DNA of 64,000 nt, taken from Anticarsia gemmatalis (taxonomy: Eukaryota; Arthropoda; Insecta; Lepidoptera; Erebidae). The position numbers were made by a program, and so were the translations under genes. Position 1 is the first letter of the stretch; each line of letters starts with the position of its first letter. The notes beneath the pieces are model-generated. The model had not been told where the DNA came from. It worked only from the letters and a program-made list of their open reading frames with translations, and ran no database searches. The DNA is taken from contig NC_134760.1 of assembly GCF_050436995.1 (NCBI RefSeq), positions 10,620,001 through 10,684,000 on the forward strand, in the 5' to 3' direction. Shown piece after piece: positions 9,087-20,300 of the stretch.

Positions 9087-10967
9087 TTATTTCTCCCGTT
9101 GAATACAAACTTCAATAACAAAAACAATACAAGATACGACACAGCCAATGATCCAAAGGTAAAACACGCCAGCGAATTGCACAAGAGTAATAGCACACCC
9201 ACTTCGACAACTATAACTGCTCATAATCAAATTACTATTAGCGCTGTCCGCTTTATCTCTCACTAGTATCCCAACGGCTTCTTCATACAATCTCTGAGTA
9301 ATGCCCGCTTCAAACAAAGTCTGTATTATTTTCTGAAATTTTACTACCAGTGGACTATCTCTCCTAATCAACATTTCGTTGTAGACAGTAAGGACATTTT
9401 CAGCCGTACGCAAAACTCTAGCTTCTCCTCTCACAGCCGTTTCTGATTGAAAATGAAAGAAACTCGCTTGTAATAATAAAGTTAAACCGTTATGTTGTAA
9501 TGTTTTCTCAGCACAATCTACGAAAGATGAACAATCAGCCGATGTGTTTGCAAATTCTAAATACTTTTTGTCACTGACGAAGTATTTCGTTGATGGTTTT
9601 AAGAATGGCACTCTTCCTGAAGCCATTACAGCATCGTTCGTGTTTAACATCTGAGGAGGCCCTTTTATTGTCAGAAATGAGTATAGTTGAATACTTATGT
9701 ATGCGGATAGATGGATACACATGACCAAATACCCTAGGTTCAATAGCTTCTGTTTCAAAGTTCTTGCATCCTGTAACGAATTCGCTCCAATCAACGCTCC
9801 CCATCCGTAAAGCAACGTATTTCTCAAAGATACAGCGTCGCCGTCGAACACGCAGATAAAATACCAAATAATAGAATAGCTGATGTAGAATATGACGAAA
9901 ATATAAAGTCCATTCACTTTTCCAATGAGACTTTCCCAAGACCTATCCGTTCGTTTCGCTAGGTACATCCACATAACTGCTTGGTTCGCGTACACTCCAG
10001 AATATTCCACGAAACGCCCGTAGATTCTATAAAGACCTCCTGCGCACACATCCAGACTACCATTTTGTAAATATTTTATAAATTCATAATCTCCGAAAGG
10101 ATTTTCTTCTTTTCTGAATATGTAGTACAAATCTAGGGTTGCGTTGAAATATTCAGCGACAATTTCCATTATCTCCATATCGCATCCTACAGAATTATTA
10201 ATATGATCATACGTTTTAAGTGAGTCTTTATTTTCTATCTGAGAAAAAGGGTAGAGGGTCGCCATGCCGACTTTGAACAGACATTTGTTTAAATTGGTAG
10301 GATTTTTAGATGGAAACACTTTTTTGTTTCGTAATGTACCGTTGATACATGTATTAATATGAGTTAGTTTACCAACGGCTTGCTGGCAAGTATTTTCATC
10401 AATTGTGGGAATAAATGTCTGCATTTTATTTCTGTCTTTTATAACATTTAGAAGTAGAAATGTGATGTCATATCTATCAACGATATGAGCTATATCTTCA
10501 AGTTTATCATTACAGTCATTACTAGGTTCAGTTATAATAATAAGTTGTTTATTTAGTTTATCAGTATGGACGAAATCGTAGAAGCTGACGTCATCACAGG
10601 TATCGAAAACAATGACGATCAATGCGTGGAAGAAGTATCTTTTTTTGGAAACAGTGTCGTTGAAATCTAAAGTACTGTTTAGCAAGCCTCTGTCTGCTGC
10701 TCGAGTGATGATCACTATAGGCATTTGTCTTTTCAATAGTTTGTTAGCTATTATTTCATTGAATGTGTCTGCTTTTTCCTTATTCTTGATGTTTTGAGTA
10801 TCAATAGCTACTAGTGGTCTGAAATTTATTTGTTCTTTACTCACAATCTGAACGCATTGAGCCACAGCACTCAATGTATCAGTTACATTGTCATGGGTAT
10901 ACAATTTTGTAGTTGCACTGGTCACGCAAAATAAATTTAGCACTAAATATATTAAGAATTTCCACAT
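9087..10967 (-). CDS. Divergent ionotropic receptor (IR), intronless, complete
   Basis: This 626-residue protein has the layout of an insect chemosensory ionotropic receptor, an iGluR relative that forms a ligand-gated cation channel in sensory neuron membranes. In order: a signal peptide (1-18), a divergent N-terminal region (to about 225), ligand-binding lobe S1 starting GMATLYPFSQ (234-243) and including GCDMEIMEIVAEYFNATLDL (261-280), first membrane helix 353-374, pore loop around 381-397 (RNTLLYGWGALIGANS), second helix 409-433 with SAYISIQLYSFLT, which corresponds to the iGluR SYTANLAAFLT gating motif, S2 (435-590), and last helix 594-618. The open frame is uninterrupted, as is typical of divergent IR lineages thought to act in taste. 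The S1 segment following YSGVYANQA lacks the conserved glutamate-binding arginine pattern, so glutamate is an unlikely ligand. The exact IR subfamily cannot be named without a tree. The stop codon overlaps AATAA. Confidence 0.9.
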   Translation of the reverse strand: MWKFLIYLVLNLFCVTSATTKLYTHDNVTDTLSAVAQCVQIVSKEQINFRPLVAIDTQNIKNKEKADTFNEIIANKLLKRQMPIVIITRAADRGLLNSTLDFNDTVSKKRYFFHALIVIVFDTCDDVSFYDFVHTDKLNKQLIIITEPSNDCNDKLEDIAHIVDRYDITFLLLNVIKDRNKMQTFIPTIDENTCQQAVGKLTHINTCINGTLRNKKVFPSKNPTNLNKCLFKVGMATLYPFSQIENKDSLKTYDHINNSVGCDMEIMEIVAEYFNATLDLYYIFRKEENPFGDYEFIKYLQNGSLDVCAGGLYRIYGRFVEYSGVYANQAVMWMYLAKRTDRSWESLIGKVNGLYIFVIFYISYSIIWYFICVFDGDAVSLRNTLLYGWGALIGANSLQDARTLKQKLLNLGYLVMCIHLSAYISIQLYSFLTIKGPPQMLNTNDAVMASGRVPFLKPSTKYFVSDKKYLEFANTSADCSSFVDCAEKTLQHNGLTLLLQASFFHFQSETAVRGEARVLRTAENVLTVYNEMLIRRDSPLVVKFQKIIQTLFEAGITQRLYEEAVGILVRDKADSANSNLIMSSYSCRSGCAITLVQFAGVFYLWIIGCVVSCIVFVIEVCIQREK

Positions 10968-11464
10968 TTTTAAGCTTATGATTTCAGGTTAGTTTTTATT
11001 CCCTTCCTCTACAAGCTACCGAATACTTTCAAATTAATGATCATAATGGCGTTTTACTTTTTATGTTAGGGAAGTGTCGTTACTAATGTTGCTTTTATAT
11101 CCAACAGTCTATAATTAAAATGGATATTTTTTTAGAATCTGTGATGGAAGTTCCTTGTATAGACTGATTTTGATTGTGGGTTATGATAAAACGGTTTCCC
11201 TGTATGTCTCCGTTGTCGGTTAGTAAAATACCCTTATTTAATATTATTAGGTAAGTATATAGTTATGGGCTTACGCGAATCGCATTATAAACATTACAAA
11301 CCTGACAAGCGTGGTCGATTTAAGGTCTAATCCTACTCTGATTCCGACAAGATACCCTTATATAGCAGTGAAACAGTAATGCGTTTAAATTTTATTTATT
11401 ATATTTTTCGCTAATTAACATAAAAGTTTGCCTTTCATTCGAGCGCATCCAAACGAATCGTTTG
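10968..11464. other. Upstream region of the ionotropic receptor
   Basis: This is the presumed minus-strand promoter side of the receptor and the flank of a plus-strand promoter at 11465. AT-rich, with no coding frame and no confident core-promoter motif for the receptor. Confidence 0.4.
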
Positions 11465-11494
11465 TATAAATACGTAGCATATTACAAACTCAGT
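11465..11494 (+). promoter_or_regulatory. TATA box plus arthropod initiator
   Basis: TATAAATA (11465-11472) is followed by TCAGT (11490-11494), with the A at 11492 lying 27 bp from the first base of the TATA box. TCAGT is the arthropod initiator consensus. The pair is consistent with a Pol II start on the plus strand. The nearest plausible downstream coding units are the candidate peptide at 12349 and the secreted protein at 13445, both of which would need a spliced leader. Confidence 0.5.
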
Positions 11495-12348
11495 AAAGCT
11501 TTTATCTTTACACGTCTGAGCTCAAAGTTCAGTGTAATTGTGTACTTAAAACTTCAACACTGATTGTACATTAAGATACTACTTATACGAGAATTATCCA
11601 TTTTCTGTACGAATTATAATATGTTTTATAATGAATTATATACTTTTGTGGAGTTTTATTGTGCGAAGGCGATGCGAAGCGGAGCTGAGGCATGACGAAT
11701 TGTGTTCTTCGATTTATTAAGTCGTGGTTTGGTGCGCCCGGGTTTAACTTTAAACTTATATTAATACATTTACGAAGTGTTAGATATCTCGCCTTCGCTC
11801 CGCTTCCGCTGTCATCTCCGTTCTCAGTTTTTGGAATAAGTAGGTATACCCTGGGGTTACGGTCACGTAGTTACTGTTCTACTTGCCTAATAGAAATTCT
11901 GGTAAAAAATATTTATCATTTTCGTGCCTTAAAATAAAGCTGTCATTCTCCAAGAAAATCTTGCCTGAAAAAGTTTTCACTCCCTATAATCGAGATTACA
12001 GATTTTGATTAAATAAATTACCTAGAGCGAAAAGGTTTGCAAAAATACTTTTCACTTCGAAAATTCTGAGAATTTTCTTCGAGTTTTAATTTTAAAATAG
12101 AATCTAGGATGTCTAGATAGACGGGCTGAATTAATTAATAAAAAAATACCTTCGTTTTTATAATCTGGTAGGTATTTCAAATTCAATCTAGATTTTTGTT
12201 GATTGACGATTGGAATTACTTGTTTAATTGACGATTGGAAAATATTTTAATAAATGCATGTAAGTACATGAAAAAGTACGACAGTGCAGCATTATTCTTA
12301 AAAATATGTATTCCGTATAAACAAACTTGTTGTTTTCAGGACTATATC

Positions 12349-12507
12349 ATGAAAACTACTAAGCTTTCGACCAGTATATTAATATTCACATTTCTAAATG
12401 GACATTTCGACTTGTTAGATGTGTCTATGTTACTAATATTCAAAGGCAATCCAACTAAGCGAAAAATTGGTTTAACTAAGTGTTTGTTGCATAAAAAAAC
12501 TACTTAA
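12349..12507 (+). CDS. Candidate 52-residue secreted peptide exon
   Basis: An acceptor-like TTGTTGTTTTCAG ends at 12339, and ten bases on an ATG opens a frame starting MKTTKLSTSILIFTFLNGHF. That start has the basic-then-hydrophobic shape of a signal peptide. The remainder is basic (GNPTKRKIGLTK). The frame is also open upstream of the ATG, no poly(A) signal lies close by, and codon use is AT-driven, so this may be chance. If real, the promoter at 11465 would be a natural first exon source. Confidence 0.22.
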   Translation: MKTTKLSTSILIFTFLNGHFDLLDVSMLLIFKGNPTKRKIGLTKCLLHKKTT

Positions 12508-13444
12508 GTTTTTTTGATACGTGAGTAGACCTATAGGACTGAGTTAGTCAAGTAAAAAAATATTATAGTAATGCTGTATGTATGAAATAATTGCACTTAT
12601 GTATAGAATGCATACACCTACTCCACATTCCACCATACCAATATACATCTAGATCAAAATTGTAGCTTCCCAAACAAAAATATCTAAAAATAGTTCTGAA
12701 TTTCAGTCTGTATGCAAATATCTAAAACGTAAATATTTGCATACATGAATACGTGAAATATTACGATTGATATTTCTAGTTTAGCCTAAATATAGTTCAG
12801 AAACGCAGTTGATACTGAATACTATTGAAGTACTTTAGGAAATTTCAATTTGTATACGTTTTTCCGACTTTTTATGAAACGTTTTCTAAATAACAATTTT
12901 GGAAATAGAAATTTTACTTCTATGCATTTTGTAAAGTAACACAAAATATTAAGGTCAGGTGCGTAGTACTCGTAACCGGCGGTCATGTATAACATGATGA
13001 CGATGTGTAGATGTGAATGAAGCAAGTTTGTAAAGATCGTTTCAGGTGGCATTATTTGATCTCTGCCTATGGCGAAAAAGCGTGTTTTTATGTAGGTTTG
13101 TATTATAGGAAGCGCAATTACAAAATTGAAGAAATCAAGTTTTGGAAATTCTCAGAGTATTTCATTTGTTAAAATTGTTACTCTAGAAACAAGTTCCTAT
13201 ATTTAAACACAACAATAGTCATAAGATCGTGAAGTTCTGGGTTCATTTTTCGTGATTTAAATTGTGAAACTAATATCCCCATTAAATGCATTATGTAATT
13301 TTATATATATTTTGAAACAGACAGACAGTAACAATTTTAAAACAGTAGGTATAGATATAGCTAGTAAAGTAAATATGCCATTGAATATGAATATTTTCGA
13401 ATAACTTTGCGTTCAATTTCTGTTATCGGAACATAATATTCAAA
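12508..13444. other. Intergenic, with one orphan minus-strand frame
   Basis: AT-rich. A 76-codon minus-strand frame (13052-12822) is discussed in the findings. A SINE-tail fragment on the plus strand (CTCTGCCTATGGCG) lies at 13057-13095. Confidence 0.4.
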
Positions 13445-14149
13445 ATGTATGGATTTGTTGCAACAACTAAACGTTTCTGGAGTTTATTCGCTCTTGTATT
13501 CAGTGAGTGGACTTTTATTTTATTTTATATTGAGTTTATAACGTTTTATTGCCTATTATACAAATAAAATAATTGTATATTTCTATGAATATACCTTATG
13601 ATGACTGTGTGGCGCGGTCGGTAGTGTACACAACCTTTTAACCACACGGTCCCAAGTTTGATTCCTAGATTGGACAAAGTGCTCTGTTGGTCTCTTTCTA
13701 ATTTATATTGGATTATTTTTAATAATGGTCCAGACTTTTGGTAACGTACGGTGTATATGGCAATAGGCTCGCCCTCTATTACATGGGACTAACATTGTAA
13801 ATAGAGAAATGTATTTCATGCACCATTGCTAAAATTTTCAGGTATGATATGTTTAATAATATTATTATCTACAGGCCTTCAACTATGTCTATTAGAAGCT
13901 GGATATCCATTAGATATTGTGACAGAAAAAGGTAATGAACCATTAAAAGCACGCTACTACACCTTCATACCTGAAAAACCACCTTTAATTGAAAGAAGAA
14001 AAGATGAAATATTGACATCTCTTTCTGTCAAGGATAATATTCAAGAGAAAGAAGGAGATAGGGTTCGTGTTACGAAGGAAGCAGTGTCGAAATCGTTGGC
14101 TTCAGCTTTGCTTGATATCTTTGCTAACGTTAGTCATGTTGAACCGTGA
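13445..14149 (+). CDS. Small secreted protein, two exons, unknown family
   Basis: Exon 1 (13445-13502) encodes MYGFVATTKRFWSLFALVF and ends at a GTGAGT donor in phase 1. Exon 2 has two in-frame acceptors 33 bp apart: TTTTCAG ending at 13841 and ATCTACAG ending at 13874. The second gives a 110-residue protein with an ordinary signal peptide (SLQLCLLEAG at its end, cleavage likely before Tyr30); the first adds 11 hydrophobic residues (121 total). The mature part is 81 residues, charged, without cysteines, with PEKPPLIERRKDE (residues 52-64) and an amphipathic C-terminal stretch (KEAVSKSLASALLDIFANV). An AATAAA lies 13 bp past the stop. The basic pair-rich ERRKDE could be processed. I do not recognise the family. 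The signal-peptide and intron layout matches the two minus-strand small genes. Confidence 0.75.
13612..13831 (+). mobile_element. tRNA-like SINE in the intron of the small secreted gene
   Basis: The head GTGGCGCGGTCGGTAGTG resembles an A box, and AAGTTTGATTCCTAGATTGG holds a B-box-like segment. The body GGCAATAGGCTCGCCC and TTACATGGGACTAACATTG is shared with 34926-35235 (reverse) and 38985-39115. It stops about 10 bp before the first acceptor of exon 2, so the insertion sits right at the splice site. Confidence 0.65.
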
Positions 14150-14161
14150 TTAAGATTTGAA

Positions 14162-14167
14162 AATAAA
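14162..14167 (+). terminator. Polyadenylation signal of the small secreted gene
   Basis: AATAAA 13 bp after the stop codon at 14147-14149. This very short spacing is common in small insect secreted-protein genes. Confidence 0.55.
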
Positions 14168-14275
14168 TAATTTTGGGATGGTTCGTTTTATTTTGTGTAA
14201 ATATCTCTTAACATCTATTATTTTTATATAAACTTAACAACATACGTGCTACACAATTTAAAGGAAACAGATTTA

Positions 14276-14506
14276 TCTATACTAATAGTTTGTTTGTTTG
14301 TTTGAACGCGCTAATCTCAGGCACTACTAGTCCGATTTGAAAAATTCTTTCAGTGTCAGATAGTCTATTTGTCGAGGAAGGCTATATATAGCATCACGCT
14401 ACAAACAATAGGAGCAGAGTACCCGTAAAAAAATGTTACAAAAACGGGGAAAAATTTGACCCATTCTCTCTTATTTTACGCAAGCAAAGTTGCGCGGGTC
14501 AGCTAG
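14276..14506 (+). mobile_element. Non-autonomous Helitron, family A
   Basis: Starts TCTATACTAATA and ends GCGCGGGTCAGCTAG between a flanking A and T. The family's AGCTGAAGAG block near the 5' end is deleted here. A terminal stem-loop with mutated loop side (CGCAAGCAAAGTTGCG) lies just before the 3' end. No coding capacity. Confidence 0.85.
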
Positions 14507-17094
14507 TTTATTGATAGAGTTTGTTACCGTTAAATAATAATGGGGTAGGTACCAAAGGCAAAACATTTGGAGTATTTAAAAGACTTATAAAACGGCTTTT
14601 TACGCGTCTTATTTTCATTTACAGAAGAGTAATTAAAAGGAATATAATTATCGAATGCAGCAAACATTTTCTGTTACTTTATGCAACTAAAATGTAATAA
14701 GAAATGAACATAAAATAATTAATTCCGAGTACTCATCTGCACTCGCAAATTATTTTTCTCGTACACTAACATAATTTTCAGTATTTAGTCCACATACGTT
14801 CCGCATATTAAAATCCAAGTTTTTCTTTTCCTGTAAAAGATACATTTTCCAAGTAAAAAGTTTAATTAAAAATATCAAAGGGAAGTTGGACTTTAGAACT
14901 ATTTTCAGCGAAAATGGAATTAATGGTGCAAGTAACTTGGTACTTGAGAGCTCTTTGAGAGGCCTCCTGAGGCTTTTCAGCTGAAAATATCAAGAAAGTT
15001 TAGTAATGACATACTCGTGTGTATTTGCAGATACGATATTGGAAAGTTAGACGTGATCATACGAGGGGAAAATGTTTTTAGAACTGTTTTAGGATTGTAC
15101 CTATTTATAGCCAGCGTGATTATGAACCCTGATGTAATGGTGTCATTGATTTTAATGTCAAAACAGACCGTCGTTAAAGTTTTTAGAAACAGATAGTTCT
15201 AAAAACTTTAACGGGTTTTCATAGTTATAAAATTTATCATACGTAAGTAAATATGGATCCTTATAATTTCATATCAAATTGGTTAGGATCCCACTCTGGT
15301 TAATTTTTTGTATGTGATGAGCATGTTGTTCCGCTTGTAAATCTTTATAAGTGTGTATTTTGAGATATGTCTAAGTGATTATCGTTTATCTGGTTAACGC
15401 CGTACAAGCCCTCAACCTAGAATCAGCTAGTGACCGTGTGTGAACTGTTTTTATTTATTTGTACGCTTCAACACACGAGTCATTCAAATATAAAAATAAA
15501 AACTGAAAAATAATTAAAATAAAATTCCATAAAAGATTCGTAACGTAGTGATTTTGCGAGTGAAATCCCAGGCAAACTTTGTTTTAAAACGAATTGAATG
15601 TGTTCTCCGAAACACAGATTATTCCTACATACATGTTACATTTTAAAAGCATTTTTGAAACGTTTTCGTGTTCAAACACTCGATGAAACCGTAGCAATAT
15701 TCATAGCCAGCAATTCGCAATGGACCAATGATTTTAATTAAATTCATTGTTTACAAACTGGTGTTGACACAAATGGCCCGGTTGATTGGAAAACTGCAAA
15801 CATACAAACATGGAGACACTCGTTTTGTGTACATTTGTTAGGTATTTATCTGTTCAGTGGGTTTATTAATATCGTGATTCATATAGGTCAGTGGTTTGTA
15901 AACAATGGTTTGTTTTCTATTGTTTTGATGATAGGAATTTAATGGCGTATTTGTTAATAAAATATGTCAAACAAGTAGGTAGAGTTAATCACAATGCGTA
16001 GAAAAGAAACTAAAAAGGCTAGTGACAGTACTGTGGTATTAAAAGAGTATTTGAATAGAAATTGTTTTTTTATAAAAGTTTAGAGCTTTATCTCTCAACT
16101 CAGTATGTATAATGATAATGGTAACTGTACGATTCGGAACTCTCTATAACAATATCGATATTTATGAAGTAATTTTATCCAGTTGAAATACTTTTTTTAT
16201 GCTCAAAAATGGCCGGAAGATATCCATCAACTTTTAGTGAATAATAGAAAAACAGAGATGTATGTAAATTGACATTTTTGTTATAATAAAGAAGAAACAA
16301 TCGGGAATTTACACGATTTAATCACTGTTTCGGAGTTATGCAATTATATAGTTAAATACAAACTAAGGTATGCAAAAACTAATCTAGTACGTAAATAGAC
16401 CAACAGCAACTTAAGATCCAGAGATAAACCATCTCTATGAAAACTAAACAACCACTTTCAACAGCAACTTATAAAAAACTCAACTTGTACTTGATTAAAA
16501 AGGCCAAGGAAGAAAGCGATATTTTTACTTTATTATAGGTATAAATAAAGTTTATTTTAGTAGGAAAGTGTTGAGAATTCCAAGAGGATACCGGAGTAGG
16601 TATGCGAAGCGCGAAGCAATTACTACGGGACTACCTTTGAGAAGTACTGCGGGGTTGGATAAAGAACGAAGTCTTTTTTCCAAAACGAAGAAGTGTTTTG
16701 TAGAATAGCATAACAATACTAATCTTATTACTATCATTAAGGCGAAAATCGGCGAGATTACGAAAGATATAAAAATGGGTGAAACTTGAGCCCTTCTTAC
16801 TTGTTGTCTGTATAATTTTTACATTTTCATGAATAATTTAGTAATAGATTGATGAATCCATTATTCTCGTAAATGCTGGCTTCAAAACATGTATAAATAG
16901 ATTTTAAACACAAAGATTGTTGACTATATTTATATTACAAGTACATACATAGAGAGTCAAAGAACGCTTCTTGGTACGATCCTTACAAAACTTCTCTTGC
17001 CCCATTCACATCCATATCTTGTCACACAGGACCAGTTAAAAGTACCCTGACCTTTTTTCAAGACATCGCCTATGTATCCTATCGCTAATAAATA
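14507..17094. other. Gene-free stretch
   Basis: AT-rich, with no supported exon. It contains a short hairpin (15172-15213). The open frame at 16552-16737 on the minus strand has no recognisable content. Confidence 0.5.
15172..15213. repeat. 17-bp perfect hairpin
   Basis: CGTTAAAGTTTTTAGAA is followed after 8 bases by its exact reverse complement. It is isolated, with no matching copy elsewhere in the window. Confidence 0.6.
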
Positions 17095-17353
17095 TCTATA
17101 CTAATATTATAAAGCTGAAGAGTTTGTTTGTTTATTTGTTTGTTTGTTTGAACGCGCTAATCTCAGAAACTACTGATCCGACTTGAAAAATTCTTTCAGT
17201 GTTAGATAGCCCATTTATCGAGAAAGGCTATAAGCTATGATCAACACGCTACGACCAATAGGAGCAGAGCAGCAGTGAAAAATGTTACAAAAACGGGGAA
17301 AATTTTGACCCATTCTCTTATGTGACGCAAGCGAAGTTGCGCGGGTCAGCTAG
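17095..17353 (+). mobile_element. Non-autonomous Helitron, family A
   Basis: Full-length: TCTATACTAATATTATAAAG at the 5' end, TTTG tandem repeats, the core GAACGCGCTAATCTCAG, a terminal stem-loop CGCAA/TTGCG and CTAG. Flanks are A and T, as for Helitron insertion. Confidence 0.9.
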
Positions 17354-20300
17354 TCTTTAATAATAATAAATAACAAAAGATTCGTTAACTAAATTTCTTT
17401 TACAAGCATTTTTATTTTTAAATCTAATTTAATTCATTAGTCGAAAAGTTCTTTCATCACCGGCCGGAATGGCACGTAATTAAGGTGTGACCTCTTAAAT
17501 GCATTTCCTTTAAACACCTCAAAGACGCCGCCGTTTCCTTTATCACCCAAAAACGAAGTGTAAAGTTTAACAAAACAGCTAATTTACAAAATTAACAAAT
17601 TCTCCCTTCACTAATTGCAGTTTTCAGTGGATAAAACCTGCGTTGTTTTACGCAAAGATATTTCAATTAGAGTTTTAAAGGCAGCGGCTTTTGCCTTGAA
17701 TGTTTCCTCTTTTGATGTGGTTTAAAACATTTCTGTCATTATAAAGTGCATAAAATGTAATTAAATACGCATTTTGATTGCTATTTTTAACGTGTTGATG
17801 TTTTTTGGCACTTTGAAGTGGAAAACAATTGCAATTTTAGTACAGCTTTTACTCGTAACGTCGTTCGCAAAATTTTCCGGAATAATGTAGTAAAAAAGGT
17901 CAAAGTAATGTTTTATTAAACTGTTTTTTTCCAAGTCTAAACGTCTTATACATAATATTGAAGTATAAGTAATAAGAGAAGTAAGTAAGTAGAGCGTACG
18001 CTTTCCTATAAAATAAAGTTGACTCTGAAAGAGTAGACGCTCAACAAAATAATTTTCAAGTAACTAACACCAAAGTTACTAACAAACAATACTCTTACAT
18101 ACATACATAAAAGAGTACCAATTAGACAACCGTACATGACAATTTAAAATCTTACAAACGGTTTGTAAAAATGGCACAGTCCTTTATGCATCGTAGTTCT
18201 CATCAATAGCACTGCACCGATAGCAGCCGTGAGCATGCATATGCGTTACTTGTTGCCACACGCCGCCACACGTCCGGACATGGCCGAACGTGTTCTAAAT
18301 TCTACTGGGGGCTGTTTGTTAGGGGTGAAAACTGGCTGTTTGCTATCTTCTCACAATGGACGAGAAATATAGAGGCTCACTTATCAAGGGTTTTTGGTGG
18401 AATTGCATTAATTATGGTATGTAACGCCTTGAACGTGGTGGTATTCAAATGTTAGACCGACGTACTAGCAGGATGCTAAACCATCTGCAATACAAACAAG
18501 CGTCTTTATTTATCTCTCATCATTTTCGCCATCATAATAAATTGGACTGTACCTATTAATTTAAGATGGTAGAGATTGTATCAAATACGGTTTATACTTT
18601 GCTTAATTTAATTCTTGTCAAACTGCATAATACTAGCTACAATTAATATGTAGAACTGAATTGTCCTAGAAATAGTCTTAATATTAATAACCCCTTAATA
18701 TAATAATATTACTTTCAAACTCTACCAATGCGATTATAACTAAATTCAACTTTACTCGACCGCCATCAAAATCACACTACCACCTTGAAAACTAAAGCCT
18801 TTTTCTACTATACAGAGTGTGAAAATCTATATTTATTGCTATAATTAAAAGCTATTATAACCTCACAAGATGAAAACAAGCCCATCTATTTTTATCCTCA
18901 AGAATGTTGATGAGTGACAATGTTATCGTCGGAATTAATCCGGGAGTTGACGTGGAGAGCCATTTAGCAATTGTTTCAATTACTCCCATTGAGACAATGT
19001 TTACTGAAGTTGTTTGTGGGTTCGAGATACGGTTCCTGTTTGATGTAATGTGAGAAGATATTGGTCACGAGGAGTTTGTTGATATTTTTGGTTTTGAAAC
19101 TAAAAGTATGGTCAAACATTTTAAAGTTGATATAAGTATGTTGTAGGTAATTAAACTGCATAGTTTTAATTAACAAGTTCAAGTTTTCCTGCAAGTTCTT
19201 ATAGCCATTGTAAATGTTAAATTCGAATTCATAGAATTATGATATAGCAAGTATTTATACCCGTATGTTACGTTAATGTGAGTATAGTAACAAGAGTAAA
19301 CGGAATTCGGCAGAAAGATGGATTACTCCCCGAAAATAGACATCAACGCGAGCGGAGCCACAAGCAACAGCTAGTTTATATAAATAAATTTTAAAAAATA
19401 TTATCTTTTCTTAATTGCAGACAAAACACACAAAAAGACAAATCATCATTTAAAAAAATGTATTTTTCAAAAACAGATTTCGGAATAAAACATTGCATGT
19501 ATCAACACCAAGTTGAAAAGTGAAGTTAAAAATAAATGTGAACAAGTAGAAAATTGAAATTAAATTTCACAAAATAAGCCACGCTCATAAATTACCCGGT
19601 ATTTATCAAACTCAAAATGATTGGCACCACAACGGTCTTCGCCAAAGAATAACCCCCTTATTTTTTACACCCTTGGGTATAACAGGTACCTTTCTCGATA
19701 TTGTTCGGTTTTATTCAAAGGGGTGCAAAAAATACAAGCGTCCCATTATGGGATGTAATTGTGGGAACCAAGATGAGATGAGATGAGTTTATATTGGACA
19801 TGTCGTGACGTGTTCAGGGTTTTTTTGTTATTCCTTCGATTTGTATGAGAGTTGTATAAGAATTAAGTAGTTATCGGAACTTATTTTGTAGAAGGGAGGC
19901 AATTACTTTAGTATATAACTTTTATAATCTCGCGTTGCATGTTTAATCTGTAAATGTTTAATAGAACATGACCATGCAGTTAACCTTAAAATGACTAACA
20001 TTTTGGCGCAGGTTACACTCGCCGTGGTAATTCGCCGTGGTATTCTATTATACATTAATTTGGTATATAAGTTCGGCACATAACCGGGAAGCATTGGATA
20101 GAATATCGATGATGAATTATTTATAATCTCTGGTCTGCCACATAACATTTTTGTATGCATTTTTTCAGTTAGTTGTAATTTGTTAATTATTATTGTCGTA
20201 AATCTGAACTCTGTAGTTGTTAAGCCAGTCTTGTTAGATCCTTTAACGGACAAAGTAATATGCTAGCAAGAGCCATTTTTGAATGCGCAGCAATACCAAA

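Noticed and set aside
9571..9939. 122-codon minus-strand frame inside the receptor
   Set aside because: It is an out-of-frame shadow of the ionotropic receptor.
19903..20253. 116-codon minus-strand frame
   Set aside because: Codon use is AT-driven and there are no splice sites, signal peptide or recognisable motif.
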